DNA from: an uncultured Shimia sp.
Lineage (GTDB): Bacteria; Pseudomonadota; Alphaproteobacteria; Rhodobacterales; Rhodobacteraceae
Assembly (NCBI RefSeq): GCF_947493595.1
Contig: NZ_CANLRL010000002.1
Location: 643,323-707,322 of the forward strand
Length of the DNA stretch: 64,000 nucleotides
Direction of reading: 5' to 3'
The notes beneath the pieces are model-generated. The model had not been told where the DNA came from. It did not search any database and saw nothing but the letters and a program-made list of their open reading frames with translations. Of this stretch, positions 50,876 to 61,400 are shown one piece after another (the first letter of the stretch is position 1; each line of letters opens with the position of its first letter). Both the position numbers and the translations under genes were made by a program.

Positions 50876-51281
50876 CCACATGTCTCATATTCCAAACCCT
50901 TGAGGCAAACACTTGGTTCACAGTTGCGACGCACAGTGCGCGTCGGCGTCAGAATACGCTCGACTGACGGAGAAGCACTTGGAGCCCAAGTCTGCCGGAA
51001 CAGCCCTCACTTATGGCATCCGGAGGCGTCACCATGGGCGTGGATTAGCTTCATCTCGACATAGACCGGTTGCCAGTACTTTTTGTCAAAGAACGGCTAT
51101 TTCTATTACCGACAGCAACGTTGCTTATCAGGTCCTCGCGGAGCCCAGCGATAATTCCGGAAACCAAAAGCTCGCTGGCCGATTAGAATAAGATTCGTCA
51201 GAGTGATAATCAAAACTGTCGAGGCCACCTAAGTCCACTAGGGTCAGGACCTATAAACTGACGTCAACGGCTGCTTCTACC
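50876..51281. other. Non-coding or decayed stretch up to the insertion sequence
   Basis: About 400 bp without a convincing gene. One plus-strand frame (50913-51191) is open but lacks family features. No tRNA, hairpin terminator or second insertion sequence end is visible. Confidence 0.5.
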
Positions 51282-51315
51282 TGAGCAGCCCCAGTTAAGT
51301 GGTCCATATTGAAAG

Positions 51316-52163
51316 TTAGTGCATGATCGGCCTTTGGTCCATCGGTACGATGGCCTCTGGCGCAGGTGGGCGATAGCCCAGAGCACTATGGGGTCGTTTG
51401 GTGTTGTAGTGGTTCCTCCATCGTTCGATGATGATTTGGGCTTCACGCAGCGAGTAAAATATCTCGCCGTTCAGCAGCTCGTCGCGCATCCGCCCGTTGA
51501 AGCTCTCGCAATATCCGTTCTCCCAGGGTGACCCGGGCTCGATGTATGCGGTCTTTGCCCCAACCGCTTTGATCCAATCTCTCACAGCCTCAGCGATGAA
51601 CTCGGGGCCGTTATCTTAGCGGATGTAGGCAGGGACCCCTCGCAGGATGAACAGGTCCGTAAGAGTGTCGATGACCTCAGTCGAGTTCAGCTTCCGTTTC
51701 ACTCGGATCGCCAGACATTCCCGGCTGTGTTCATCCAAGATGTTGAGCGTCCTAAAGGCTCTGCCGTCGTCTGTCCGATGATGCACGAAGTCATACGACC
51801 AGACGTGATTGCAATACTCAGGACGTAAACGGACACAGGATCCATCATTGAGCCAGAGCCGTCCTTTCTTTGGTTGTTTCATTGGCACTTTAAGCCCCTC
51901 ACGTCGCCATAAGCGTTCGACACGCTTGTCGTTCACCTGCCAGCCTGCGTCCCTCAGCAAGGCCGCTATCCTGCGGTAGCCATATCGGCCGAACTGGCGC
52001 GTCAGCTCGATCATATCTGCGATCAGGCGTTCTTCGTCAGCACGCCCGCACGGTAACCGTCGCTGCGTTGACCGATGCTGGCCCAACACTTGGCACACAC
52101 GACGCTCGGAAACCTTCATTTTGCAGCGCACATGATCAATGCAGGTCCGCCTACGTGAAGGGC
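51316..52163 (-). pseudogene. IS3-family transposase orfB, interrupted by a nonsense codon
   Basis: The reading frame carries the integrase catalytic core: first Asp in SYDFVHHRTDDGR, second Asp in the DNGPEFIAEAV region and Glu in NGYCESFNGRMRDE. A TAA at 51616-51618 sits directly before the second catalytic Asp, where relatives have Ser-Asp (YIRSDNGPEF); a single C-to-A change would explain it. The two halves (51616-52163 and 51316-51615) are otherwise in frame and intact, so the decay is recent. In the intact family, orfB is expressed with orfA by a minus-one frameshift. Without readthrough this copy cannot transpose by itself. Confidence 0.88.
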
Positions 52164-52442
52164 TCAGAAGTTTCCCGATGCGGCCTCCTTTAGGATCAGC
52201 TTGTCCAATGTCAGGTCAGAAACCGCACGCCTAAGGCGCTCGTTTTCTTTCTGTAGCCGCTTCAGTTCCTTGAGTTGTTCTGTGCCCATTCCGCCATACT
52301 TCTTCTTCCAACGGGAATAGGTTTGTTCAGTCACGCTGATCTGACGGATCGCATCGATCCTGGGCATGCCTTGCCCCATCAGAACTTCAACCTGCCGTAA
52401 CTTTACGACAATCTCTTCCGGCTTGGGTCTCTTAATGGCCAT
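52164..52442 (-). CDS. IS3-family transposase orfA
   Basis: A 92-residue DNA-binding subunit of the IS407-like transposase. A helix-turn-helix (RIDAIRQISVTEQTYSRWKK) is followed by a leucine-zipper-like helix (LKELKRLQKENERLRRAVSD), and the protein ends with the group-typical ILKEAASGNF. It binds the terminal inverted repeats and is normally fused to orfB by ribosomal frameshifting. The frame is intact, but its partner is interrupted. Confidence 0.92.
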   Translation of the reverse strand: MAIKRPKPEEIVVKLRQVEVLMGQGMPRIDAIRQISVTEQTYSRWKKKYGGMGTEQLKELKRLQKENERLRRAVSDLTLDKLILKEAASGNF

Positions 52443-52642
52443 CCTTGGTCCTCCACTTCCCTAACTATAAGGGCGGACCACTTCAATGGGGGAGGCTCAG
52501 TTTGTCGAGATCGCCGATATGACCGAGTTGCGGACTCGCTGCGCTTGATCCAAGGTCTTTGGTTCATCCGATTGCGGACATCCTCAACATGCTCTGATAA
52601 ATGCAGTGTTGTTCCTGCGTTGCCTGGGAAGAAAGACCTGAA

Positions 52643-53791
52643 ATGATCCTTACTGTTGCTGTCTCTGGCTATCGATCTCTTCGAAACCTGGTCCTGCCAC
52701 TCGCTCCTTTGACGGTGATCACCGGCGGCAATGGTGTAGGAAAGTCTTCACTGTATCGCACACTCCGAATGCTAGGAGAGGTTTCACAGGGAAGGGCCAT
52801 CTCCACACTCGCGTCCGAAGGAGGAATGAGCTCCACCATATGGGCAGGCCCCGAAGTGCTATCACGAGGTATGAAGTCGGGCGAGGTTCCTATCACGGGA
52901 ACAAGGCGAAGCAAGCCAATTGGTCTCAAGCTTGGTTTTGCGTCGGAAGACTATGGGTATGCAGTCGAGCTTGGATTGCCTGCTGAAGTTTCGGCGTTCT
53001 CCAACGATCCTGAGATAAAGACAGAGGCGATATGGATCGGCGAGTTCTTGAGCCGACGCAACGTCCTCGCAGAGCGTCATGGCCCGAGTGTCCGAATGAA
53101 GTCAAAGACTGGTTCTTGGATTCAAGTTGCCACTTCACTTCCGCCGTTCGATAGCATGATGACCCACGCCGCCGATCCAAAGGATGCATGGGAGTTGCTT
53201 CATTTGCGCGATCGCATGCGGAATTGGCGTTTCTACGATCAGCTTCGAACTGATCGTGATGCGCCGGCTAGGAAGCAACAGATCGGCACCAGAACGCCGA
53301 TCCTTGCGAGTGACGGTTCGGATCTGGCGGCTGCTATTCAGACAATTCGGGAAATCGGAGATCCTGCCACACTTGATGAGACAGTGCGTGACGCATTTCC
53401 GGATAGTTCAGTCGAGGTTCAGGCGAAAGATGGGCTATTCATTCTCAACATGCGACAGCATGGGCTGCTGCGCCCGCTTAGCACCGCCGAATTGTCAGAT
53501 GGGACCCTTCGATACCTGCTCCTTGTGGCGGCATTGTTAACCCCGAGGCCCCCAAGTCTGATGGTTCTGAATGAACCCGAGACAAGCTTGCACCCCGATT
53601 TGATCCCGCCATTGGCGCGCCTGATCAAAGAAGCTTCACTGAGAAGCCAGATTGTCGTTGTTTCTCACAACCAGGTATTGGCAGATGCTTTGAGCGAGGA
53701 TGGCGCGCTCGCGCATCGCCTTGAAAAAGATATCGGAGAAACGGTCGCTCCGGAGGCAGAGCTGGTTTCTTGGTCGTGGCCCAAGCGATAA
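52643..53791 (+). CDS. AAA family ATPase (AAA15/RecF-SMC-like)
   Basis: A 382-residue SMC/RecF-type ATPase. It begins with the family-typical VAVSGYRSLRNLVLPL, Walker A is GGNGVGKSS (residues 28-36), the ABC-like signature is TAELSDGTLRYLLL, and Walker B is MVLNEPETSLHPDL (with Asn in place of the usual first Asp), followed by the D-loop and switch His in VVVSHNQ. The N- and C-lobes are joined by about 240 residues without a long coiled coil, and no TOPRIM nuclease domain is attached. Related ATPases occur in OLD-type and other defence pairs, but no nuclease partner is adjacent here. The ATG at 52643 has only a weak ribosome site; the frame is open to 52601. Confidence 0.85.
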   Translation: MILTVAVSGYRSLRNLVLPLAPLTVITGGNGVGKSSLYRTLRMLGEVSQGRAISTLASEGGMSSTIWAGPEVLSRGMKSGEVPITGTRRSKPIGLKLGFASEDYGYAVELGLPAEVSAFSNDPEIKTEAIWIGEFLSRRNVLAERHGPSVRMKSKTGSWIQVATSLPPFDSMMTHAADPKDAWELLHLRDRMRNWRFYDQLRTDRDAPARKQQIGTRTPILASDGSDLAAAIQTIREIGDPATLDETVRDAFPDSSVEVQAKDGLFILNMRQHGLLRPLSTAELSDGTLRYLLLVAALLTPRPPSLMVLNEPETSLHPDLIPPLARLIKEASLRSQIVVVSHNQVLADALSEDGALAHRLEKDIGETVAPEAELVSWSWPKR

Positions 53792-53961
53792 CCTCGGACA
53801 CAGAAATCTACGAGATCAGCCAAGGTCTGCATTCAAACGTTTGATCACTTTGGTGTAGCATTTAGCATCCGTTACTTTAGGCTGGGAACCGTCATCTGAG
53901 GCTTTTCGTCGGATGACCTGTTCGCCGTTCTGAGCGGACCGCAGGCTAGTGGAGCTGAATG

Positions 53962-54663
53962 ATGCGCAAAAAACTCATGTCTATAGTCTTTGTGGTGAGT
54001 GTGGGCGTAGTTCCATCGATATCATTCAGCGACGCGAGTGGACCGGATTTTTTCCGAGTAACAGACGTTGCAGCGAACGATGTTCTGAACATCCGAGATG
54101 GTGCAAGCGCCAGTGCGCAGAAAGTTGGGGAGATACCACCCAATACAGATGGCATCATCAATCTTGGTTGCTCTGGTGGCCTGACCTTTGCAGAGTGGGA
54201 AGAAGCGACGCAAGCAGAGCGCGAAGCTTCGATAAAGCAGCGGTGGTGCCAAATCGACTATCTCGGCACTGTAGGTTGGGTGGCGGCGCGGTATTTGGCC
54301 GAGGGGACCGCCCCAGAAGGAGAGACAGAAGAACCAGGCTTTTCGTGGCGCCTGCTCACTGTGGGCGAGGAACCCGCCGTTGGCGAAGGTCAAATTGTTT
54401 TCATGCCCGATGGATCTGTTTCCGGGAAAACGGGCTGCAACAGTTTCCAAGGCAGCGTCTTGACAGGGCGTGACATTATCGAGTTCCAGCAACAAATGGC
54501 CATGACCAGAATGGCATGCCCCGACGAACTACAACGTCAAGAGGATGCTATGCTTCAAACGATGTCTGGTGCGGTTCGAATGACCTATGATCCGTTGATT
54601 GATCAGTTGTTACTCGAGCCCGTCAGCGAAGCACCAACGCTAAGATTCCAACGCATTCGATAA
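53962..54663 (+). CDS. Secreted protein with SH3-like and META (HslJ-type) domains
   Basis: A 233-residue exported protein. A signal peptide (residues about 1-24) is followed by a bacterial SH3-like region (about 33-105, VLNIRDGASASAQKVGEIPP then GTVGWVAARYL). A META/HslJ domain (about 125-230) shows SGKTGCNSFQGSV and MAMTRMACPDELQRQEDAML, the motif pair of the family. SH3-type domains bind cell-wall material; META domains occur in heat-shock and motility-linked outer-membrane proteins. Two adjacent ATGs (53959 and 53962) are possible; 53962 is better spaced from GGAG. The gene stands alone. Confidence 0.85.
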   Translation: MRKKLMSIVFVVSVGVVPSISFSDASGPDFFRVTDVAANDVLNIRDGASASAQKVGEIPPNTDGIINLGCSGGLTFAEWEEATQAEREASIKQRWCQIDYLGTVGWVAARYLAEGTAPEGETEEPGFSWRLLTVGEEPAVGEGQIVFMPDGSVSGKTGCNSFQGSVLTGRDIIEFQQQMAMTRMACPDELQRQEDAMLQTMSGAVRMTYDPLIDQLLLEPVSEAPTLRFQRIR

Positions 54664-54729
54664 CCAAGCGCGGAGGCCAAGTTTTAGGCTGCCCGGAACC
54701 TATGCCCCATGGGGCGATCTGTACGGGGA

Positions 54730-54963
54730 TCAGTCTCCTCGACGCAAGACGCTGATCGCGTAACGAACTGCGCTTACGAGAAGAATGGCGCCACCGACAA
54801 TAACCCCGAACCATCCGAGAGCCAGAAGATAAAAAGGTTCTCGCAAGACGTTTTCATCGTCTAAGTAAGACCCTTGAACAGCGTATCCTGCCCAGGCTAG
54901 CAGACCTGCGCACACCAGGATCGCTCCAATAAAGGTTACCTTAGTCATACCTATGTAATCCAT
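54730..54963 (-). CDS. Small membrane protein of unknown function
   Basis: A 77-residue protein with two clear transmembrane helices (residues about 7-27, VTFIGAILVCAGLLAWAGYA, and 45-67, LLALGWFGVIVGGAILLVSA) joined by an acidic loop (SYLDDENVLREP), with a basic C-terminus that should be cytoplasmic. The ATG at 54963 has an AAGG ribosome site. I do not recognise a family. The 260 bp upstream, to the giant-protein remnant, contain no other gene. Confidence 0.65.
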   Translation of the reverse strand: MDYIGMTKVTFIGAILVCAGLLAWAGYAVQGSYLDDENVLREPFYLLALGWFGVIVGGAILLVSAVRYAISVLRRGD

Positions 54964-55223
54964 TTTACCTTAGCCGACGAAGTTAACGATAAGTGAACGC
55001 TATTACAACACATGCTTGGTTCATAGGTTTAGGAAGATGACTTCCAAACTCCAACCTGCAGAATGCTCGGCGGCAACACCAAGGGCGAAATCGGAAGCAA
55101 AATCTGAAGAGTTCTAATCAATAAACACGGACTTAAAAGGGGAGGCGGTCATGGCTCAAACCGCTAACCCACTTACACTGCGTTATAGGGCGCTACGTTC
55201 TGTCCTTTCCGTCAAAAAGAAAG

Positions 55224-57565
55224 CTATCCGGAATTGGTCGAGGGATCATCGTCCTCCGGTAAAGGTACAAGTGGTTCATCCACAGGAAGATCGGTGTCTG
55301 TTTGGTCGCTCGGTGCATCGGAGTTGGGATCAAGAACATCTTCCGGGTTATCCAATGTCGCTGGATCAAGCAAATTGTCTTCGGAGGATGCGGAGCCCGA
55401 AACGCCCAGAGCGTCCAGATAGTGGTTGCTTTGTCCGGCTTCATTTGCGGTCGTTTCTGCGTCAGATGGCGAATGAGCACCGATAGCCTCAAGGTAAGGA
55501 TTGGTCTGACCATTGTCGTCGGTCAAACTCTCCAGGCTGCTAGTCGTATGGGCGCTTTCGCCCAGACCGGCTACGGTTCCGCCATCTTCAACTACATCAA
55601 ATTCCACAGTGACCGTCGCCGATAGAAGGCCATCGTCCACAGGTTCGTCATGCGAGACGATTGGAGTGTCAACGTGATCAACATGACCATTCGCATGCTG
55701 CGTCGTTACCGTCTGCATACCCATGGCCGTATTTTCGGTGGTTACGATGGTTTCGAACCCGGGCGAGTGCCCTGCCAGATCATGATCCGACACCAACGTC
55801 ACGTCTGTGTGCGCCGGGTCAATGGTATAGCTGCCATCATGGTTTTGACTGATCGGTTGGCCGGTATGGTCAAGCAGGGCCAACCCTGCGGCAAGCCCGC
55901 TGATCCTGATCCCTGTGACTTGGTCGCCGGCTACGTGGTCCGTTAACCGTATGTCAATGTCATAGGCATGATGCGGCGGCGGAGTCGGTGGGTTGGCTTG
56001 GAAATAGCGCGCGTCGAACCCCGGGGGCGGGCCGCCTTTCACCCATACCCCATCATTTGTCATAATGTTTTCAACATCCTTGATCTCGGGAATGTGGCGC
56101 CAGGAATGGGGTCCATGCCGTGAACTGTCGTAGCTGCCAAGGATCAGCGTATCCCGGCCTTCCTTGCCTTCGATCTTCTCATGCGTCGTTCCGCGCAGAT
56201 AGAATAGGTCGCTGCCCTTTTCCATGTTGATCTCTTCGTCGCGCATATTGTCGAGGATGAAGACCCTGTCGCCATGTTCACTGCCTTTGACCTCGTCATG
56301 GACGTGTCGCACGACATGCCCGCCGTGATCGCGCTGCAACTGCTGCATCATCTGGTCAAGATGATGGTTGTATCCGCCCTGGAAGGAATTGCCCGTGCTC
56401 GAGCCAGAACCAGACCCGGCAGCCGGGATTGTACGTCCACCGCCAATATCGACATGCACAGAAAGGTCTGGCGGTCTGTACGTCTGCACAACGTCCAGAG
56501 ATGCAGTAGCACTGGCCGTTGCGCCAGCTCTATCCTGAATCAAAACTGTGATGGGAATGTTATCGTGATGAAACCCGACCGCAGGTGTGAAGATCCATTG
56601 GCCTGCGCCATGCCGGGCAATACTGCCATAGCTCGGGTCAACCTGTACGCTATGGACGCTGAGTGCGTCTCCTGTATCCACATCGGCACCGTGGACGGCT
56701 TGCACCAGCTCGCTATCCGTAAATGTACGGGGGGTATTCTGCGTCGTTTGTCCAAGATCTCCGGCCGAAGCCGTCGGAGCATCGTTTACAGGTGTGATGT
56801 TAATATGTGCCCGCGCCGGGTTGGAATCCGTATGACCATCATTTGTGGTGAACCTGAAATATGTATCGGTGCGATGCACATCCGTTGCGGGTTGGAAAAC
56901 CAGGTGCCCGGCCTTCAGATCAGCGGCACTGACTTGCGTGTTCGCGGCGACCTGCACCCCGTTAAGCATCAAAACCCCCTGCGAGGCATAAGGAACCTCG
57001 AGAATGGTAAGGTGATCCAAGGGGTCGCCATCGGGATCGGTGTAGTGCAGATCCGACAGGCGGATAGTGATTGGCGTGTCTTCCGGGGTGCTCAGTTGCG
57101 GCACGCTGGCCGTCAACCGCGGAGCATCGTTCGTTCCTGTCACCGCCCAGTGGAACGTAAAGCTATCAGCTAAGCCCTCGCTATCCGTTATGGTGACCGG
57201 GATATCTATGGGCTTTACTTCTCCCTCTTTAAGCCCTTGGTAATCTGCTCCGCCTGCATCAAAGGTATAAGAGCCATCTGAGTTCAGAACAAACCCAGCA
57301 CATTGGCTGTTGTTGTGAACCGATGGGTATCACCTGCGTCGACGTCCAGAACAGACAGGTGGCCGGTCTTGGTTGCACCTTCGGTGACGGCCCCTTGTTG
57401 CGAAACAGAGATGGGAGCGTCATTCGTGCCGTGGATCGAGATTGTGACATCATGATGCGTGCCGTCCTTCGACGTCACGGTGAATGTATCGGTCAATGGA
57501 GCAGAATTCTGCGTCAGCCCCTGAACAGCGGCCTGAGTGTTGTCTGCGGTGTAGGTCCAGTGCAC
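55224..57565 (-). pseudogene. Truncated and frameshifted VCBS/cadherin-like giant surface protein (C-terminal part)
   Basis: About 780 codons of a repeat protein related to the giant gene at 58454-64000. The upstream piece (57284-57565) contains a VCBS-type unit (VHWTYTADNTQAAVQGLTQN) and runs into a stop. One frame over, the homology continues without loss of sequence (FVLNSDGSYTFDAGGADYQG, then TGTNDAPR), placing a one-base deletion in the CCC run near 57294-57296. The 639-codon remainder has cadherin-like and VCBS units, a stretch GSDLFYLRGTTHEKIEGKEG, and a C-terminus ending LPVDEPLVPLPEDDDPSTNSG (split at its proline run), nearly the same as the intact paralogue. No N-terminal region exists: the frame meets a stop near 57602. 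The C-terminal portion could still be translated from an internal start. Confidence 0.85.
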
Positions 57566-57668
57566 CTGTATGGCGAGGGCAACCTCAGCGGTAGGTAGAG
57601 TTCAACTCGGATCCTGCCTATTGTTCATGCCAGCGATATCGCCCGGCCACATGAATCAGAGGAAAAGT

Positions 57669-58130
57669 ATGGCTCGTTGGACATATTTGGCATTGCTCTT
57701 GATCGGAGCCATCGGCGACCCCGCAACATCTCAACCTGTTCTGGCGGACGCCAAAGCCCTTCGTCCTTATAGCGAAACAGCTGTCGTGATCACCGGACCG
57801 GTAATCCTGTCAAAAAAGCGCATGGTCTTTGAGACTGGTGGGTTTCTCGATCTGAATGTGGTCGACGATGCAGCTTCGGGTAGATGGGGAGCATCTGGCA
57901 ATGTTCCCGTCGCACAAGTCTTCAGGGTCTCAGGAGATGCCGGACCACTTCGGCAGCAAAACACGCTTTGTGGGGACCAGCCAGTAACCTTTATGGCAGC
58001 TTGGGGTGAAAAAAGCTCAGGACATGCGTACCTGGGCATTGCCATGTTCGCCGGAGCGGAAATACCGACCGGGGTCGCCGAAGAGGGCATTTGTGGCACC
58101 TTCTTCTTTTCGACGGATTTGGAAAAATAA
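57669..58130 (+). CDS. Hypothetical secreted protein between the two giant-protein genes
   Basis: A 153-residue protein with a signal peptide (residues about 1-28, WTYLALLLIGAIGDPATSQP). The mature part is a small beta-rich domain (VVITGPVILSKKRMVFETGG, then FMAAWGEKSSGHAYLGIAMF) with two cysteines. I do not recognise a family. The ATG at 57669 follows AGAGGAAAAG; in-frame ATGs at 57627 and 57651 are alternatives without a better site. It lies on the opposite strand to both giant genes and separates the truncated copy from the intact one. Confidence 0.7.
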   Translation: MARWTYLALLLIGAIGDPATSQPVLADAKALRPYSETAVVITGPVILSKKRMVFETGGFLDLNVVDDAASGRWGASGNVPVAQVFRVSGDAGPLRQQNTLCGDQPVTFMAAWGEKSSGHAYLGIAMFAGAEIPTGVAEEGICGTFFFSTDLEK

Positions 58131-58453
58131 CCTTTTGGGAGGCGATGCAAAGGTAACTCGACCTGCCGCGGGACAAGAAGTTGACTGGCGTCCGATGATG
58201 ATGAAACGCGATTGCTTCCAGTACTCTTAGGCGGGCCAAGTGATTGAACCGTTACCCCGCTCTCGTCGCATGGGTGAAACTGGCGCAACATCAGAGGTTC
58301 GCCCATTGTCCATTCGAAGCCCCGTTCGTATTCGTCCGGCAGCGCCTATCGACGGTTTTCGGTGGCGCGATGCGTTGCCTGAAATGTCCCCGGTGGTTGC
58401 CCGGTTCTTCATCCCCCGCGTCACCCAGGCAGGCCGGATGGGTTTAATCAGGA
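58131..58453. other. Stretch between the secreted protein and the giant gene
   Basis: About 320 bp. No frame here has family features, and I find no clear terminator for the giant gene that ends at 58454. Confidence 0.5.
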
Positions 58454-61400
58454 TCAACCTGAGTTGGCTGAAGGGTCGTCCTCCTCCGGTAATGGAACAA
58501 GCGGTTCATCATGCGGGAGGTCGTTCCCCTCATCGCCGGTCACTCTGTCCGAACTCAGATCCTCGGCCGCCGCGGGATCATCCAGCATCGTTGGGTCCAA
58601 CACGGGTGCGTCAGTCAGCATATCCGCATCAACCCCGAGCGCCGCAGTGTAGGGATTGGCCGGCTCGGAATCCTGTAACTGTGTCGGAACGTCGGAATGC
58701 AGGCCCGCCCCAACTGCGTCGAGATAAGGGTTCACCGGGTCACCTTGATGGAGAGATGAGCCGTCCTGCCCGTGATGTTCGTCGGGGGTATCGAAGCCTC
58801 TGTTATCCTGCTCAGCGGGATCGTTCGCGCTGCCTGCCCTTGCGGCGAGAGACACATCCATGTCGTCGGTCAGTCCGAGCGCGGCAGCGGACGGGTCTTG
58901 GGTATTGCCGTCAAGCGTCACTTCGAAAACTGGCCCATCGTCACTCGGGGCGTCGTGTTGCTGTGGTGTTACCGGAACAATATCGATACCGATCAGGGTC
59001 GTGTGATCGACGTGGTGGCCGCTCGCCCCGTGCACGCTTTGGATGTTGATATTGACCTGCACATCAGCATCCGAGGTATGTGTGCCATGCTGCAGGATGT
59101 GGAACGTGTCGGTATGACGTCCGGATGTAGGACCGACGCCGCCGTGTTTGATAACACCGGAGTTGGGCTGGTAATGATAGTCGAAATGCCCGGTTTGCGG
59201 GTCCATCGTCAACGTCCCGTACTGGCCCTGAAGCGACAACACTCCGTGTCCGTGCCCGTTGTCGATCGCCCAGCCACCTGATCCGCCGGTCAGTGTGCCG
59301 GAAAGATGGGGCGTGCCCGTACCCTGTACCTGAGTTGCAGTGGGCGGTGTCGGCGCCGCGGTCACATCCAACGTCGCTGTAGCACTGCGTGTTGCATGTC
59401 CGTCCGTAACGGAAATCGATACTGGGACATCGGTTTGGCTGGCGCCAGCTGCGGGGGTAAACACCCAATTGCCGCCAGATTGGTGGAAGCTTCCATATTG
59501 CGGGTCGACCTGGACATTTGAGATAGACAGATGATCGCCTCGGTCCACATCGGTTGCATGAACAGCCGCCAGCAAATCTGCGGTCGAGATGGTTTTACCC
59601 GCACCTGGTTGTGTGGCGCCAAGATCTCCCGGCGTTACAATCGGCGCATCATTCGTCCCGGTTATGATGATCTGGACCGGCTGCTTTGTGCCATCCAGCG
59701 TCGTGACGGTGAATGAATCGGTGAGGGTTTCTCCCTCACCAAGCGCTTGAACCCTGCCGTCTGTCTGATCGACCCGATAGGTCCAGTGACCGCGGCTGTC
59801 GATCTCATAAGCGCCAAAACCACCGTCCGAAGGTCTGGGCTGCCCATAGTTCGTACGATCGGTGCCGCTCTGTCCCCAATCCGGATCGTGTACGTTGAGG
59901 GTTCCGCGGGCCACAGTCCTGGTGTCCTCGACCACGGTCCCAGATGTGTCGCCCGTGATCTTGGGAACATCCGCGGTGCCCTCAACTGTAATGTTGACGC
60001 GATGCGTCGTGCCGTCGACACCACGCACCTCAAAGTAGTCGTAGATGAGCTCGCCTTCGTGAAGGGACTGCCGCGAAGGAGGCAGGGTGAAGGTCCAGTT
60101 TCCGGCGGCGTCGATTGAATAGGTTCCAGCGTTGTGCGGTGCCTGGGCATTTGTCACCGGAACAAAAGCCGCGACGCCACCATCCGGATCCGAGATGTTC
60201 AGCTTGCCGGATGTGGTCGGAGCGCTGTCCTCCTTGACATGCCCTGAATCCGTTCCCGTGATGATCGAAGCATCGGGCGTTGCGCCAAGCGTGAGAGACG
60301 CTTTCTGCGCGACGGTGCCACCATGGCCGTCGGTGACGGTGTAGCTGAGGGCGACAGGGCCGTTGTAGTTCGGGTCTGGCGTGAAGGTGAAGCCGTGGGT
60401 GGCGTCGCCGGTGATGGTTCCGTGGCTGGCGCTCAGCCCGCTCACCGAAAGCTGATCAGTGCTGTCCACATCCGTGGCATGCTCGAGAAGCTGCGCCGCG
60501 GTGATCTGCACCGGTTTGTCTTCGGTCCCGCCTGGCAGCGTGACCGGGCCGCTGACGGCGGGGCCGTCATTGGTGCCCGTCACGGTGATCACGAGGTTCT
60601 CGGTGTCGGTGGCGCCGGTCTTGTCGGTGACGGTGACCGGGATGGTGATCTGTTGCGGCTGACCCGCCGCGAGATGCTGGTAGGCCGCATCGGTCGGATC
60701 AAAGCTCCAGCTGCCATCGGGGTTCAGCGTAAAGCCCGCCGGCGCAGTGCCGCCCAGCGAATAGGTCTGCGTGTCGCCCGTATCCACATCCGTCGCCGAC
60801 ATCTGCCCGGAGACCGCCTTGCCATCCTCCGTTGCCGAGGCCGTCGCGGCGCTCAGAACCGGAGTGTCGTTGGTGCCATGGATAGTGATCTGGATCTGGT
60901 GCGTCGTCCCGTCGGCGGAGCGGACCCGATATGTGGCATGTCCGTCCTGACCCGCAGCCAGCTGTTGAATGGCCGGGTTGCTGTTGTCCGTCACGTAGCT
61001 CCAGCTTCCGCTGGAAGCGATATGCAGGTGGCCGCCGAATGGGTCCGAGATCGCATGTTCGCCAAACTGGCTGGACTGGAAATGCTCCTGCGCCGGCCCG
61101 TCCGGGTCGGTCACGTCCAGCTTGCCACTAATCACGATGCGACCAGCCACGTGATCCTCGGTTGCAGAGCCGGTATCGGTTCCCGTAATCACCGCCGCAT
61201 CGCCCACTGCTGCGAGCGTCGTGCTGGCACCGGTATGTGTTACCCCACCATGGGCGTCCTTCACGTCATAGGTGAAGTGGACCGTGCCGCTGTAGTCTTT
61301 CTCCGGCGTGAAGGTGAAGGTGCCGTCGGGGTTGGCGCGGACCGAGCCGTGATCGACCCGCAGCGCGTCTATGGTGAGTTTGCCCGCATCGTTGGCGTCC

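Larger units (their letters stand above)
51282..52499 (-). mobile_element. IS3-family (IS407-like) insertion sequence, inactivated
   Basis: The element is 1218 bp and bounded by imperfect terminal inverted repeats. The left end reads TGAGCAGCCCCAGTTAAGTG and the inverted right end TGAGCCTCCCCCATTGAAGT, both continuing to GTGGTCC and, after a divergent stretch, AGTTAG. The ends are TG...CA, as in the family. It contains orfA and an orfB broken by a stop codon. I see no matching target duplication next to the ends (TACC left, GTTT right), so the flanks may have been rearranged since insertion. Confidence 0.85.
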
